Shown here: positions 1 through 11,882 of the stretch, piece after piece | Position numbering within the stretch: position 1 is the stretch's first letter | How the letters are laid out: each line of letters opens with the position of its first letter | Source: Nautilus pompilius | Taxonomy: Eukaryota > Mollusca > Cephalopoda > Nautilida > Nautilidae | Assembly: GCA_018389105.1 (NCBI GenBank) | Contig: JACATO010000121.1 | Coordinates: 3,474,501 to 3,538,500, forward strand | Reading direction: 5' to 3' | DNA: 64,000 nucleotides | Program-made: the position numbers and the translations under genes | Notes under the pieces: model-generated | Seen by the model: the letters and a program-made list of their open reading frames with translations, nothing else | Told to the model about the DNA's origin: nothing | Database searches by the model: none

Positions 1-403
1 TCACAGTTACTATCAGCTGCATGGACCAGTTGTTCAAGCGACTGAATAGGCTATGTGCAAATATGGTCCAAATGAGCAGAATAGACTGTTAGAAATATTT
101 TTTTTAACTAAAATTTTAATTTAAAGTAAAGTTTAAAATTATCGATGCAAATTAATAAAAAGAAATATTTAAAACAGCAGCTAGAACATTGTTTTTAAAA
201 CTGTGGGAATGTTTTACTCCAGAGCTTCCAGTAAAACCACAATCAAAATACTTGGGATATGCATGATTATGGTAATTCTGTTTAATCCAAACTTCATTTG
301 AATATCCCTTATATGTTGGTAGAATCACGATGGTATGATAACTGTTAAAAATTCTAAAAAAAACCTTCCTGTTTTTGATGATTTTGTTTTTTTTCATTTC
401 TAG
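1..403 (+). other. Intron preceding first visible SLC44A1 exon
   Basis: AT-rich sequence with no reading frame resembling the SLC44 N terminus. It ends in a pyrimidine tract and TAG acceptor before 404. The next exon starts one base into a codon, so an upstream exon ending in phase 2 must lie before the window. Confidence 0.6.
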
Positions 404-570
404 CATTCCATTGTTGAATCGTTGTATTCCAAAGTCACTGAAATCTGTGCCTATGAACGTCAGTACAAAGATAATCAATTTTCTCAATGAGAGTGACATC
501 TTTGAGAAAGTTCTAAGTGACCTGTACAGCAGTTGGAGGATCATCTTGTATCTCTGCCTGATCGCCATTG
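404..570 (+). CDS. SLC44A1: SLC44A1 exon (loop 1 end and membrane span 2)
   Basis: Acceptor CTAG before 404 and donor GTGAGT at 571. Encodes the end of the extracellular loop ([11 protein letters not shown]) and the start of a hydrophobic span ([14 protein letters not shown]). First base completes a codon from the missing upstream exon; ends in phase 1. Confidence 0.85.
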
Positions 571-3500
571 GTGAGTGTCTCTGACACCTTAGGTTTCCTT
601 AACCCTTCAGCCTAGTACATAAGATCAGGCCATGACTGCTGTTAACACTAGGATAGTCTAACCAACAGCTTTGAAAGGATTTGTGACACTCTTCCACAAA
701 AGCATACTTAATGATGTCAAACATCAGATCGTCTGCCTTCTGCATTACAAACTACTTCCCCATCAATTGTATTGGCAGATCTACTTCAATAAAAATTTAG
801 GAATATTGAGAAAGTCAAAAATAAGTCAATGCTGGTAGAGTTTGTATTTATGCTTGATAAAATAGTTTAGCCAGTATTTGAGATGATACTGACTGTGGTC
901 AGTAAAACAGCATTAGTAGTCTCTTTGAAAAAATTCAAATGTTGGGATATAATGTAGTCTGCACAGATTAAAGTGAAAGTCACTGAAGCAATTAGTACTA
1001 GGCTGTTTTATTCATGAATGTGTGCACTGTTGGAATTTTCACCTATTGACTTAGTTAAAAAAATTTATTTAGATATTTATCAAGGTTTCTGTTTGTCAGA
1101 TACTACTAATAGGTGGTAGGACATTATCTTAAAATTAATTCTGACTAAAAATTGGTTGAAATTTGTTTAAAACTCATATGTTTCCCCTGCCATATTAATT
1201 TGGTAGCCCTATGAATGACCCACAGACAAATTTATACACTTCAACTGCAATTTTGCACATGATGTACATCTAGATGGATGGATAACCAGTACATGCTATC
1301 ACAATATCAAAAAAAAACAGGTAGATCCTGCAATATCTTGTTTTTTTTTTTTGATTGTTATGAGATATGCAATGTATGGCTAGAGATGTTAAGATCTCTG
1401 GCATTCTGTTATTTCTCATGTGTCTGTGGCCATTATTGACATGCAGTTCACTATGATGAATGTCTGTCTGCAGCAAGGTGAGCCTAAAGGCCCTCATGTT
1501 CGAAGTTTGCACTTGGAGTTTGAGAAAATCTAAAAGACTTTCAGCCCCTGTGTTTTCAACCTAGTCAAATATGGAAGCAGGAATGTTAAGTATGAACTTC
1601 AGTCTGGCATGATGGGAAAGGCAGAATTGTTATTTGTTAAATTGCATTTTAATTCTTCCAGGTACACTCTTATTTTAAAAATGCATCTGTTTTTTGTACC
1701 AATAAGGTGTACTGAGGATCAGTGCCTATATTCTTCAAGATGATGGCATTACATAGCACATATCATGTGACCAGTGTGGAAGAGAAATTAATGCATTCAG
1801 CTACTTCTGTGTACCCAAAGCAAAGTACCTTTGTGAGAATTTGGACTTTCAGCTGAGAGTAACCAGTCCATCTTGCTAATAATGGAATTAAAGGAAGCTC
1901 TCATGTGGATGTAGGGGAACTTGGGCCTCCCTTGATAAACACACTGGTTCAATGTCATATCGCAAAAAGTAGCTTTAGCAAGTACTAATATTAAAAATTC
2001 CACTATATTAATTGTTTTTATTTGTTTTATACAACAAACTAATATTGTAATAATAGGTCTCCATATTATTATGGCAGGGCACTGTAAATTCACACTGAAT
2101 GAATATTAAGCAAACATAGGTTGGGGAAATCAAGAATAGCACAGTAAAACACATTTTCTTAATTAACCATTTTGAATATGACAAAACTAATGTGCAGTAT
2201 GTATACACTGAAAAGGAAATATTTTAAAATGTATTTTAACCTCTTGAAAGCATTTTCATATATTTATGGTGAGTGGGTATTAATCCTGACATAATGCCAT
2301 GACTATGCATTTCCAAGGTTTTGTATATATGGGCTTTTTACTGCCAGCAAAACTTTGAAAATGTATACTTACAGGGATTATGTCTGAATCAATACCTACC
2401 CCAGTAAATTTATAGGTATACTACTCAAAATCGAATCTGGTAATGATACAAAACATCTTAGATTAATTGTAATCTTGCAAATCTTTGAGGTTTTATGTGG
2501 AAAGAAATCGAACCATTTACTTTTATGTAATGAGCATCTAAAGTGTTTCTAATAATAATTTTGAATTTCTTCTACTAGTCTCCAGAAAATCATTTTGAAT
2601 TTTAAGATGCAATCATTGATTTCCACAGGATTTTCCTTCATCATCATTATGTTAATGAGATTTGTGGCTGGTGTTCTTGTTTGGTTTGTGGTCATCATTG
2701 TCACTGTAGGCAGCATTGGTAAGAACTCTCTCTCTCCTTTACTTTAGTGGAAAGGTTACTGATGCTCTGTTTCAGAAAATTTTGCAGTGCTAGAAACTTA
2801 CTGATTCTTGTCTTTGTTAGAGTAAGAAAAATTAATCATGCTTCATTAATTTATGTAGTCACGATGTACTTAGTTGTGGCTGGTTAAAACAAGATTGTTA
2901 TATGGACCCTTGAGCAGTAATTGCTTGCTACTGCATGACCACGACAACTTCAAAGGAAGTTATAAAGCCAAAAGGTAATTTTGCAAGATATGGCATTCCA
3001 CTGAGCTGGATTAGTGACAATGGTTGCAATTTTCAGCAGTAGAATTCAAGAAGTTTTCAGAAAATCAAGCACAAAATATTGTCTTCTGTGCATCTGAAAT
3101 CCAATGGGAAGGTGGATCCTGGTGTCAAATTTTTTTTTTTTTTTTGCCAACTCTTATCTACAAGATTTTGGAAGATGGCACTGATCTACAACTGGCACTA
3201 GCTAAGAAACAGATGCAAGATGCTGGTGTGTATATTCCTGCTTAGCTAATGTTTATAAAGCTGATGAATTAGCTGCTTCCATCTATAGTTTGAGGATAAG
3301 TGGAACTAGAAGCCAGAAAGGGAGAGGAGAAAAGAAGACAGGGTTTTAAAAAAGGGCCCTGACAAGTCTCTGCATGATCTGGAGGCCAGATGGAAATGGT
3401 TTGGAGGAATGGAAAAGAATGTGACATGTTTTTGTGGCCTGAGAGATAGAAAAAGTAACACTTGTCACAAAAAACAGTACATCTGTGTGCCCAGCTACAA

Positions 3501-6500
3501 CTCTTGATGGTGCCAAAGTCTTTGACGTTGAACTTTCTGAATGATGAGCAATCTACCAAACTGTATGGGAGACTTAAGTTTTCTTAGAGAGGGGAGATTT
3601 TGAGGACTGTACTATACTGGAATAAACATCCAGTCTCCTGTAGTTTATGACAAAACAATCTTTGACTGTCAGCACTGGTATTGCACTTGTCTTGCTTAAC
3701 TAGACCTGACCAGCATGGTCGGCTGAATGTAGCTCACTCTGTTGAAGTAACAGTTACTGATTAAAGTGTTCCAGCTACACTGATTCATGAACACAGCTGG
3801 TCATGACTGACAACAATTTTCCCTTTTGCACTGCATGTTACAATAAGATTAATGGTTTTTATGCTTAGTAATTTTACCAGCTTTTATTTGATCCATACTT
3901 ATAGGAAACACGGTGTTTAAAAGGAAATGTGTTCAAAGGACTATGCAAATTTTAACATTTAAAAAATTTTCCATTTTTTCTTGAAAATATTCTTAAACAT
4001 TAGAAGAAAAAAAGATAACCTGAACACATTTTAGAATAAAATGAAGTGAGCTTGTTTGCAAGAAATAGAGATATTAAAACAAATAGAGCTGTCTTCTCTT
4101 TGACTGACTAAAAAATGGCTTACCATGAACTCTCATATAAATAATGGCAGCACTTGTCTGACCACTTTCCTTTTCTTTTGCTTACAGTATGTATTTAATG
4201 TGAATTCACAAATGCTTTCTTACAGCTGGCACTGCGTTTCTCTGGTGGACATATGCAGGTTTAAAGAATAAAATAGATGAGGATGAAGCTTTTCAGATTC
4301 CACTGCTGGATGTAGAAATAAATGGCGAGAAAGCCTTTCTTGTCTACTCCATTATTGCAACTGTTTTTACTGTAAGTTTTGTTTATGTTCTCATCTTGAT
4401 AATGTGTTTGGCTTTCTGTCAGAGCAATCATAACATCATGCAGGATTAAAACTTGGTTATTCCTGAAAGTGTAAAGATGCAGGTGTTTGTTCACCCATGT
4501 CATTTGTTTATATTACTGATGGAAACACAGGGTTCCATTACATCTAGATGAACTTTAAAACAAGTAAGTATTATTGAATGATTCAAGCTTTCAATGTAAA
4601 GCAACTTTTGTTGACATGTTTTATTACATTTGATTGTTTGACAGGTGATTCTGCTGTTGGTCCTTTTTGTGTTGAGGAAGAGGATAGCACTGGCTGTTGC
4701 CCTCTTCAAGCAGGCAGGAAAGTGCATTACTGCCATTCCACTCCTGCTTATCCATCCAATATGGACAGTCATTGCTCTTGGAGTATTTCTTACTTACTGG
4801 CTGCTGGTTCTTGCATACCTGTCAACTGCAGGTAGGTGTTAATGAATATGAATGTTTTCTGCTGAGAGAATTTTTGCAGGCTTTAGAATGTAAAAAGGAA
4901 TCTCAAGTTTTAATTAAAATGGGAATTGCTGCAGTTATGAACTGCATGTTTTGCTCCTGTTAACAATTTAGTGTTTTGAGGAAATTAGTGAAAAAAAGTG
5001 GGGATATTATAGCTTAGAGGGATGGACAAGCATCTAGCAGATTGTCACCAATTTTACAAGAAACCTAAAGGTTTCTGCCATCTGATGGACAGCTATTTGT
5101 AAAGCTTTGATCTGTAACTCTGTAGTTAACTGAACTAGGATTTTAGAAAAGCTGATCATTTAGTATATTCTACACTGTGCTGTTTCCAGGCAACTAAACC
5201 ATTTTACTTAAAATGTTTTTCTTAATTGATAATTCATCTGACTAACTAATTCTTTTTTTTTCCTCTTGGTATTGTTGTTAGCCCCTAATGCAGTGAGACG
5301 CATGCTCTATTAACTATCTGACTGTTTAGCCTGAGAAAGTTTCTGAATACTTCACTGATTATGTTATTTCTGTGGTTGGTTTAAAACTTCTGTTTTACTG
5401 TTAATGGCAGCTATTGAGATATTAAACAAGTAACAAATTGTACAGCCAATTCAGCAAGGAACATATAGTTAAAAACCTGTTTATCTAGAGTTTCTATTTA
5501 GTAAGTTTAATATTTAAAATTTTTATCTGAAGGCACTGCTGCAACAATAACAAACTATTACCTTTCATGTCTGTAAATTTGTTGACTAATCATTTGTCCT
5601 GTTTTATTTTCATTAACCAATCATTAGTGATGGTGTTTGAATCTGTCACATGGTTTACAGTAAACTGATATTTAAAAAAAAAAATTAAATTCTGTTTCAC
5701 TGGTTTTCATTTTTTTGCATTACCACTTGCTTCTTTTTAGAAATATTTCCAGTTTTTATATTGCCTTCAGTTCTAGACTGCAATGAAGTTCTCACATAAT
5801 GGAATATGTCAACTAATAGATTTGGTAAACTGAAAGTGCTGTGAGAGTATGGCAATCTAGTCATCAAGCTGTCAGGGTTAATAAGCAGATGATCTGAATA
5901 TTTATTTTTTTCTAATCAGAAACAGCCACTCAAAACAAATATAATTTTGTTGAGTACCGTGATCACAAATTGGTGTCATATTTTTGGTGGTACCTCATAA
6001 TTGGTCTTGTATGGACATCAGAATTCATCATTGCCTGTGAACAGCTAGTCATTTCGGAGGTAGTGGCCACATGGTACTTCACCAGGTAAGTGTTTGAGCT
6101 TGGGGTTGAGGCACACACTAAAATAATAATAAACCGTAGTGGAATGCTTTGATAAGAAATGCTTGAAAAACATTGAATCCTGATAATTGTTTTTTTTTTT
6201 TTTAATATTTTTTAAAGTTCTGGTATTAGTCACTTAATAAAACAGTTATTTATAGCATAGTATATGTGAAAGTTCATTTAGTGTGGAAAAGAAATATTTT
6301 AGGTTTTAAATATTTTTAAAAAATGTATGACTAATACAAAAATCTCAAGTGAAAGATGCTTTAGTCCTTGTTTTTAAGGAGTTGGGTAGTAAGCTAAATT
6401 TGTTGAATAAATTATATATATATATTGCAAAAAAGTCAATTAGTACAGTATAGAGACTTGACATAGATATGGATACTTTCTGAGACTTTCACATGATTGC

Positions 6501-9500
6501 AAGATATAAGAACAGGTACATACATGCCAGAGGAAGCCTTAGTCTGCAGATAGCCATGCGACTAAGAGAAAGGTCATAGGAACTGATGGTCTTTAAAAGG
6601 AGACATGCTTTGGGGGACAGGGAAACATCAATAGAAGCCAGTAGTAGACTGCATATTCAGCTATTAAGTGTTAAGAGTGATTTTCCAGTTCAGTGTGCAT
6701 CCTGGACTCCCAGATCCAGTAGAGCAGACACTTCTCACTGTGAAGTTAAGCATGGAAACTTAGCTGCTGGTGTGGCAGAAAATGTCTAATGGTCCCTTGA
6801 ACATTTGCGTAATCTCCCCAGCATAGGGTACAACAGAAGAGTAACAAATTTAAAAGTATGCCTCATCCTATGCAATGTCAGTCACTGACCGCACTGGACA
6901 GCAGGTGTGTTTTCCAGCTCTATTTTGGAGTGTTGTTGTTTTTTTTTTTTTTCCAATGTAATTTTCGGTTCTGACTGGGTTTGTACAGTCATGGTGCTAT
7001 CCAGCACATGAAATCTCACTATGCCATCTGCTAATCATGACAAAATGTGGTCATCTGTCTCAGCATTCACTGCATCATCATCAGTTTTGCCTTTCATGAA
7101 GCAAAGGGTTGCTCCATAAAGTGTTAATTCCGCTCGTGTTTTACTCACGCTTTGTCTGATTCCCAAGTAAATGGGCATTCTTTTGAGCTTCGGTCTGTTT
7201 CTTCACATAAAGTCTGTACTTAGCTTTGGCTGGAGCAATGCATTGCCAGTATGGTGTGTTTGGTGGGGGGTGGCTAAGAGTGTGACATGCTGGACCACTG
7301 CGGCAGTGTACCAGTTTTCATTTCAAGTTTGTGACACTCATTTTGGCACCCCTTCCAAGGCACAGTTTTGGTCAGGAGGAGTCAGCAGTCTGGCTTTCTG
7401 TTACAGCTGCTGAAAATGGAAGTATCAAATGTGTGGACAAAGCCAACTTTTTGACATTGCAGTTGCTTGAAGTGACACTGATGGTGATGTGTTAATTAAA
7501 AAGTTTTTCTTATTAAATTTGTTTTTCTGAACTTATTTTTAATGAAAAATTTCATTACCAATTTGGTTTTCCTATTTTATTTTAAATTTTTTTTGATTAA
7601 AAAGGAAGACTCTGTGGACCATTTTGTCCTGAAGTAATTCTAGGGTTACTAGATTTCAGAGTAAAAAAATACAATATATATATATATTGTGCCTAATGAT
7701 ACAAATACCATGCAAAATTTGGTGAAATGTTTAACTGTCTTGAAGCTCAGTTTCCGTTCTTTTTTTTATCAGAGACAAAACTTTGTCAATGTGCACAGTA
7801 TTACCCAGAGCCGTGTGTAATGTGACTGTTTACCACTTGGGTACGGCTGCTTTTGGAAGCTTCATCATCACCCTTGTCAAATTGCCTCGGTTGATTCTGA
7901 TGTATCTGGATAGAAAGTAAGGAACCCGAAATCTTGCAGAACAATGGCAAAGATTTGATTAGTTTTAAGAGCTTCATTGACAATGGGTTAAAATGATTTT
8001 TTCCCCCATTTTCTTCTACCAGGCAGACAAAGTTTAGGTTTACCTTCTGCACAAACCCATTCTCTATTGCTTTTACTGTTAACTAAGTTTCAAAACTAAT
8101 GTGGCCATTGTTTCTTTTTGACCTATTTTTTTTTTTTAAAAAAAAGTGGAAAACTTGTGTGAAATTGAAATATGATGTTAACAGAATTGTTTTATATCCT
8201 TCAAACATTTATCAGGTTGTTTTTGTTGTGATAAGCCGAATCTAAGAAAGCAAATGTGTATAGAATATTGTGCCAAACAAAGCAGAATTTTTTTTTGTTT
8301 TTTTTTTTTTTAGTTGTCTCCCTTGTGGACAAAGTGTCGTCTGTAAGTGGCATCAGATTCCATTTGTAGCTCTCCTGGCACAGATGTTTACTGAAATTTA
8401 ATTTTGGTTAAATAGTCAAATGCATTGTTAATATTTCTCAAAGCACTAAAGCTTCCTTATATTAGAAAACACAAACGAGCTAGTTTTGCTTTCATGTTCA
8501 CAATTCTGGCAATTCTTTTTGAAAAAGAAACAATAACTAGGCACATTTTGAATAGCATTGTCTTAAAATCGAGTTAGTCTAAAAATAATTTCCATAATTC
8601 AAGATTTCTGCAAAATCTCTTTAAGCACATGACCTGTTTAACCTATGATACGGTAAAACTAAACAAGCTGTGATTACTTGGACAATCATTTTGTGGAATG
8701 TTGAAAAATGTGATAGATGTTTTTAATTCCTCTTTAAAAGTTAAAACCAGATTGGGATGTTAAAGCTGTGTGTTTAAATGTTTCACCACTGCAGGCCCAC
8801 CATTGTGGCCTGCTGAACTACTTTAAAATGGCCACTTTGATTTGTTAATTTTTTTATTACATGACTTGACCTGTACCAAAATTTGATAAGAGTTTTTTGA
8901 TTTGTTTACTGCTGAAATAAAGTTGGGGTGGTGGGGGGGGACTTAGCAGCAAAACAATTAAGAGAAATTAAATGTTCAGGTATAAACAGTAGTATGCATA
9001 TTTATTTGAAAGAATTTGTTTTAGTAGTTACAAGGCAGGAAGCCATCCATCATGGCTTCTACAATGCCCACCCCCAGAGTTGATTAATACTACTAATGTT
9101 AATTACATATCATTAGTTTATTCCATTATATTTTATACTTCTCAGTATTAATACACTGCACTATCAGTAATACCATTTATGAGTAAAAAAAAAACATTAG
9201 TGATTCCCAACTGTTCGAAGTAAAAATAAAATACCACTCATCTGTTCCTTAATCTTTTTTCTGGTCTTTGTTTTCAATTTATTTTTAAAAAAGGAGAGAT
9301 GTGACCTGTTTCAGATATGTTCAATTGGCGGGTGAGCATCTGCTTTAGGAAGAAAGCTCCTGTTGACCAGATAACTTTTGTTTTATTAGAATTTTCCAGA
9401 TCTGGGCTGGGAATGAATCTAATTATGTATTTAAACCGAGAAAAGACAAAATAGCTCATGCGATATTTTCTGTTTTGCTTTCAGATTTAAGCACTCGGAG

Positions 9501-11882
9501 AATGAATTTGCAAAATTTTTCATGAAATGTTGCATCTGTTGTCTCTGGTGCTTGGAAAAATGTCTGAAGTTCTTAAATGCTAATGCATACACTATTGTTG
9601 GTAAGTAGGGCAAGACTGCATCATCATCTGGTGATGTGTATTTGTAATTACCTCCTAATAAGTATCACAAAACTGTTGATGGTTCTTTCTGTATCATTAA
9701 GGCTTGTCTGAAGTGTACTAAAATCTCATTTGCTTTAGTCTATTTAAATTTTTTTCTATGCAAATTTTTATTCATAAGGTGGCACATGGTATAATTTTTT
9801 AACTTCATATAATCATTTTAATCCTAAAAAATATTAACTGTGTATAGAATGTTTGCAGATATAGGACTTTCTCAGTTTGTGTGAATATTTTCTAGCCTAT
9901 TCAAAATTATCTGGCACATGCAGCTCATACTACTGAAGTAGTCTGAGGTGCACTTCCCTTATTAGACAGGAAGGCATGCTGGCAAAATAAAGATTCAATT
10001 TAGATTAATGGCAATTTCATCAGTGTTAGTGAAGGTCACACACTCATGGGACTTCCTGGGAGACTGTTCCATAATTGTCAAGCCCAAGGATACTAGTTGA
10101 GCTAAGCTATACTGGTGATGGATGCAATGAAATAAGTGGTTTGGTGTTTGACAGCCTTGGGGTACTGCCATGTTATGTGACTGTAAACAGTAGGTGGCTA
10201 TCCATTTCTTAAAAATAAACCTGTCAAACATTATAATTAGTACAATGAATTTTCAAAATCAACTGCTGTACTTCCTGGAGACATTTGTACAATAGACAAA
10301 AAATCCAAAAAGCTTTTGTTATTTACTTTTAAACATTGGTGACAAAATGAGTTCTGAATAGTTACCACTTACATTTTATTTATATTTCAACAGCCATCAA
10401 AGGGACTAACTTTTGTACATCAGCAAAGCGAGTAAGTTTCCATATTTACTGTATTTATTAAAAAGAGCCATTAGTATTTTGCTCTTAAAATGTATACAAA
10501 TTTACTTAAAATTGTTTCCCATTTTTCCTCAGGCTTTTACTATCCTTTTGACCAATGTGCTACGTGTAGTGGCTATCAACAGCGTGGGTGACTTTCTCTT
10601 ATTCCTAACTAAAGTAGGCATAATGGCTGCTACAGGGGCCATTGCTGTGGTGTGGCTAAAGGTCAGTAGAAATAGGTCTGTGGATGAATTTTTTCTAAAT
10701 AATTCAGCATCTACAAAAAGCTTCCTTAATGATTTTCAGTGTCTGTTATCAAAATAATATGCAGTAATTATCCCTTCATGGCTTCTTGCTGCAGCAATTA
10801 GATTAATGGTTAAATCACTTTCGAAACTAGCTTGTAGAAGATGGGCTAAACTTAATTTTGAAAATCTTCATTTGTGACCATTTTAGTTTTCTTGTAATTT
10901 TATCACATTAGTCATCATTCTGTATTTGTATAGTGTCAACATGTTGTGAATTGAAGTCAACCTTTAGCCTCTGATAAGCTCAGACTACAGTGTTAACTAA
11001 AATATGTGATTTGAAGGTAACTGAATTGAGTTTTGTTTACCATTACCAACAAAGAGATTGTATTATCTGTATTCATTTTTTAAAAATTTATTGATAGCAT
11101 CAAGATGACCTTCATTACTATGCCATACCTGTGCTGGTAGCATGCGTCTTCTCCTACCTTGTTGCCAGCGTTTTCATTTCACAATATGAGGTAAGCATTT
11201 GTCTGTTCAGAAATACATGTTATTTGAATAACTTAACCCATCTAGACAAATATTCAGATCTGACTGATTCAGAAAATGCACTTCTTGAAGCTGAGTTTCA
11301 AATGCTCATCTTTTAGACTATCATAGATGCACTTCTGCTGTGTTTCTGTGAAGATGTTGAGATGAACGATGGCTCTGCAGAACGCCCCTACTATATGGAA
11401 TCCTCTCTGATGGTATGTTGCATGTTTTTATTTGAGCAAGTAAACTGTACCTATTGTTAGTCTTAAAAGTTTAGTTTGACAAACTTAATGTTTTGGATAT
11501 TTTACCTTTTAATCTTGAAGAAAATGAATCAACATACCTGTAGACAGGAAAAGGATTGAATTTTAACATGCACAGTAGGCTTGAAAAAAAAGAGCTAATT
11601 TTGTGTGTTATGAAATAAATTCACTTTATGAATGTTTATATATATATATATATATTTTTTTAAAGTTTCACATTGACAGTGTTTGATCAGATTTAATTTG
11701 CTAATCATTCATGTGTTGGTTGGTTGGTTGGTTAGTTTTAAAATTACTTAAATTTCCTTTTTTTTTTTTAATCATCAAAGGAGTTTGTTTCCAGCAGCAG
11801 CAAGAAACTGGATGAGATAGATGGACATAAAAGCCATATAAAGGATGAAAATGAAGCAATAACAGCAACAACAGAACAGTAA
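404..11882 (+). CDS. SLC44A1: Choline transporter-like protein 1 (SLC44A family), 3' part, 12 exons
   Basis: SLC44 proteins are multi-pass plasma and mitochondrial membrane transporters for choline, and in some members ethanolamine. Exons (+): 404-570, 2629-2718, 4226-4371, 4645-4831, 5920-6085, 7773-7916, 9485-9600, 10394-10431, 10533-10661, 11098-11190, 11317-11412, 11781-11882. Every junction is GT-AG, and phases chain without a break from the first to the stop TAA at 11880-11882. They encode 490 residues; the family is about 650-700 residues long, so roughly 170-200 N-terminal residues (first membrane span and most of the first extracellular loop) lie before the window. Family signatures seen: NRCIPK in the loop, [32 protein letters not shown], and [11 protein letters not shown] followed by MEFV near the C terminus. 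The MEFV ending and the FLWWTYA segment point to CTL1 rather than CTL2-5. No frameshift or stop was found. The paralogue assignment is less certain than the family. Confidence 0.9.
571..2628 (+). other. SLC44A1 intron, no recognised content
   Basis: 2.06 kb of AT-rich intron with short poly(A/T) runs. Short open frames on both strands here resemble nothing I recognise and look like chance frames. Confidence 0.6.
2629..2718 (+). CDS. SLC44A1: SLC44A1 exon (membrane span 2-3)
   Basis: Acceptor CACAG and donor GTAAGA. Encodes a hydrophobic run with [13 protein letters not shown], typical of the conserved arginine-containing turn between spans 2 and 3 of SLC44 proteins. Phase 1 at both ends. Confidence 0.88.
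2940..3560 (+). pseudogene. Ty3/Gypsy retrotransposon integrase fossil
   Basis: In frame from 2956 the translation reads [17 protein letters not shown], which matches the integrase core around the second catalytic Asp (SDNG, codon 3016-3018). A frame change then continues with VEFKKFSEN, and later frames carry SNGK and a stretch like the TDLQLAL region downstream of the core. The site expected to hold the catalytic Glu reads VD. Stops, frame changes and an internal poly(T) tract show it is dead. It lies in an SLC44A1 intron on the same strand as the gene. No LTRs were located. Confidence 0.6.
4226..4371 (+). CDS. SLC44A1: SLC44A1 exon (FLWWTYA region, start of span 4)
   Basis: Acceptor TTACAG and donor GTAAGT. 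Encodes [16 protein letters not shown], an acidic cytoplasmic linker, then YSIIATVFT. The FLWWTYA segment is the feature that most favours the CTL1 subfamily. Starts with two bases of a split Ala codon and ends in phase 0. Confidence 0.88.
4645..4831 (+). CDS. SLC44A1: SLC44A1 exon (spans 4 and 5)
   Basis: Acceptor GACAG and donor GTAGGT. Encodes [19 protein letters not shown] followed by a long hydrophobic segment ending [12 protein letters not shown]. This is one of the best conserved blocks of the SLC44 family. Phase 0 start, phase 1 end. Confidence 0.92.
4832..5919 (+). other. SLC44A1 intron, no recognised content
   Basis: 1.09 kb AT-rich intron with poly(A/T) tracts. No transposon motif or RNA gene seen. 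Confidence 0.6.
5920..6085 (+). CDS. SLC44A1: SLC44A1 exon (span 6)
   Basis: Acceptor ATCAG and donor GTAAGT. Encodes [17 protein letters not shown], then [17 protein letters not shown], a conserved amphipathic/membrane segment. Starts by completing a Glu codon and ends two bases into an Arg codon. Confidence 0.88.
6086..7772 (+). other. SLC44A1 intron with a GC-richer, unassigned core
   Basis: 1.69 kb. Between about 6,560 and 7,480 base composition is less AT-rich than the flanks and there are short open frames on the + strand (6586-6789, 7171-7413). I could not match either strand to a known transposon protein. It is probably an old repeat. Confidence 0.4.
7773..7916 (+). CDS. SLC44A1: SLC44A1 exon ([10 protein letters not shown] block)
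   Basis: Acceptor ATCAG and donor GTAAGG. Encodes [20 protein letters not shown] then LILMYLDRK. The H-x-G-(S/T)-x-A-F-G-S core and the KLPR turn are typical of all SLC44 proteins. Phase 2 start, ends two bases into a Lys codon. Confidence 0.92.
7917..9484 (+). other. SLC44A1 intron, no recognised content
   Basis: 1.57 kb AT-rich intron with poly(T) around 8288-8314 and a short G run near 8932-8940. No coding or transposon signature recognised. Confidence 0.55.
9485..9600 (+). CDS. SLC44A1: SLC44A1 exon (cysteine-rich [11 protein letters not shown] block)
   Basis: Acceptor TTCAG and donor GTAAGT. Encodes [18 protein letters not shown] then ANAYTIV. The C-rich stretch followed by a NANAY-like motif is conserved in the family. 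Starts with one base completing Lys; ends in phase 1. Confidence 0.92.
9601..10393 (+). other. SLC44A1 intron, no recognised content
   Basis: 793 bp AT-rich intron. An open frame on the - strand (9995-10231) matches nothing recognisable and is likely chance. Confidence 0.55.
10394..10431 (+). CDS. SLC44A1: SLC44A1 micro-exon ([13 protein letters not shown])
   Basis: 38-nt exon with acceptor CAACAG and donor GTAAGT. Encodes the conserved G-x-x-F-C-x-S-A motif that joins the cysteine-rich block to the next membrane span. Phases fit both neighbours (two-base start, phase 0 end). Confidence 0.88.
10533..10661 (+). CDS. SLC44A1: SLC44A1 exon (spans 7-8)
   Basis: Acceptor CTCAG and donor GTCAGT. 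Exactly 43 codons, including [18 protein letters not shown] and a hydrophobic [14 protein letters not shown]-x-x-x-x-x-V-G-D is a strong SLC44 marker. Confidence 0.92.
11098..11190 (+). CDS. SLC44A1: SLC44A1 exon (span 9)
   Basis: Acceptor GATAG and donor GTAAGC. Encodes [20 protein letters not shown] then ISQYE. Phase 0 on both sides, 31 codons. Confidence 0.9.
11317..11412 (+). CDS. SLC44A1: SLC44A1 exon (span 10 end and [11 protein letters not shown])
   Basis: Acceptor TTTAG and donor GTATGT. Encodes [15 protein letters not shown] then [17 protein letters not shown]. The N-D-G-S tail motif follows the last membrane span in SLC44 proteins. 32 codons, phase 0. Confidence 0.92.
11413..11780 (+). 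other. Last SLC44A1 intron with (TA)n and TTGG repeats
   Basis: 368 bp intron holding a (TA)n run at 11637-11655, a short tandem TTGG array near 11716-11733 and a poly(T) tract just before the acceptor. Confidence 0.6.
11781..11882 (+). CDS. SLC44A1: SLC44A1 terminal exon
   Basis: Acceptor CAAAG. Encodes [19 protein letters not shown] and an acidic, Thr-rich tail ending TATTEQ, then TAA. The MEFV start of the cytoplasmic tail matches CTL1. Human CTL1 has alternative tails; only this one was found here. Confidence 0.88.
   Translation, partial: EFVSSSSKKLDEIDGHKSHIKDENEAITATTEQ

Noticed and set aside
375..584. Open frame starting with ATG at 375 in SLC44A1
   Set aside because: Its first residues are intron; the real exon starts at 404 after the TAG acceptor and continues an upstream codon.
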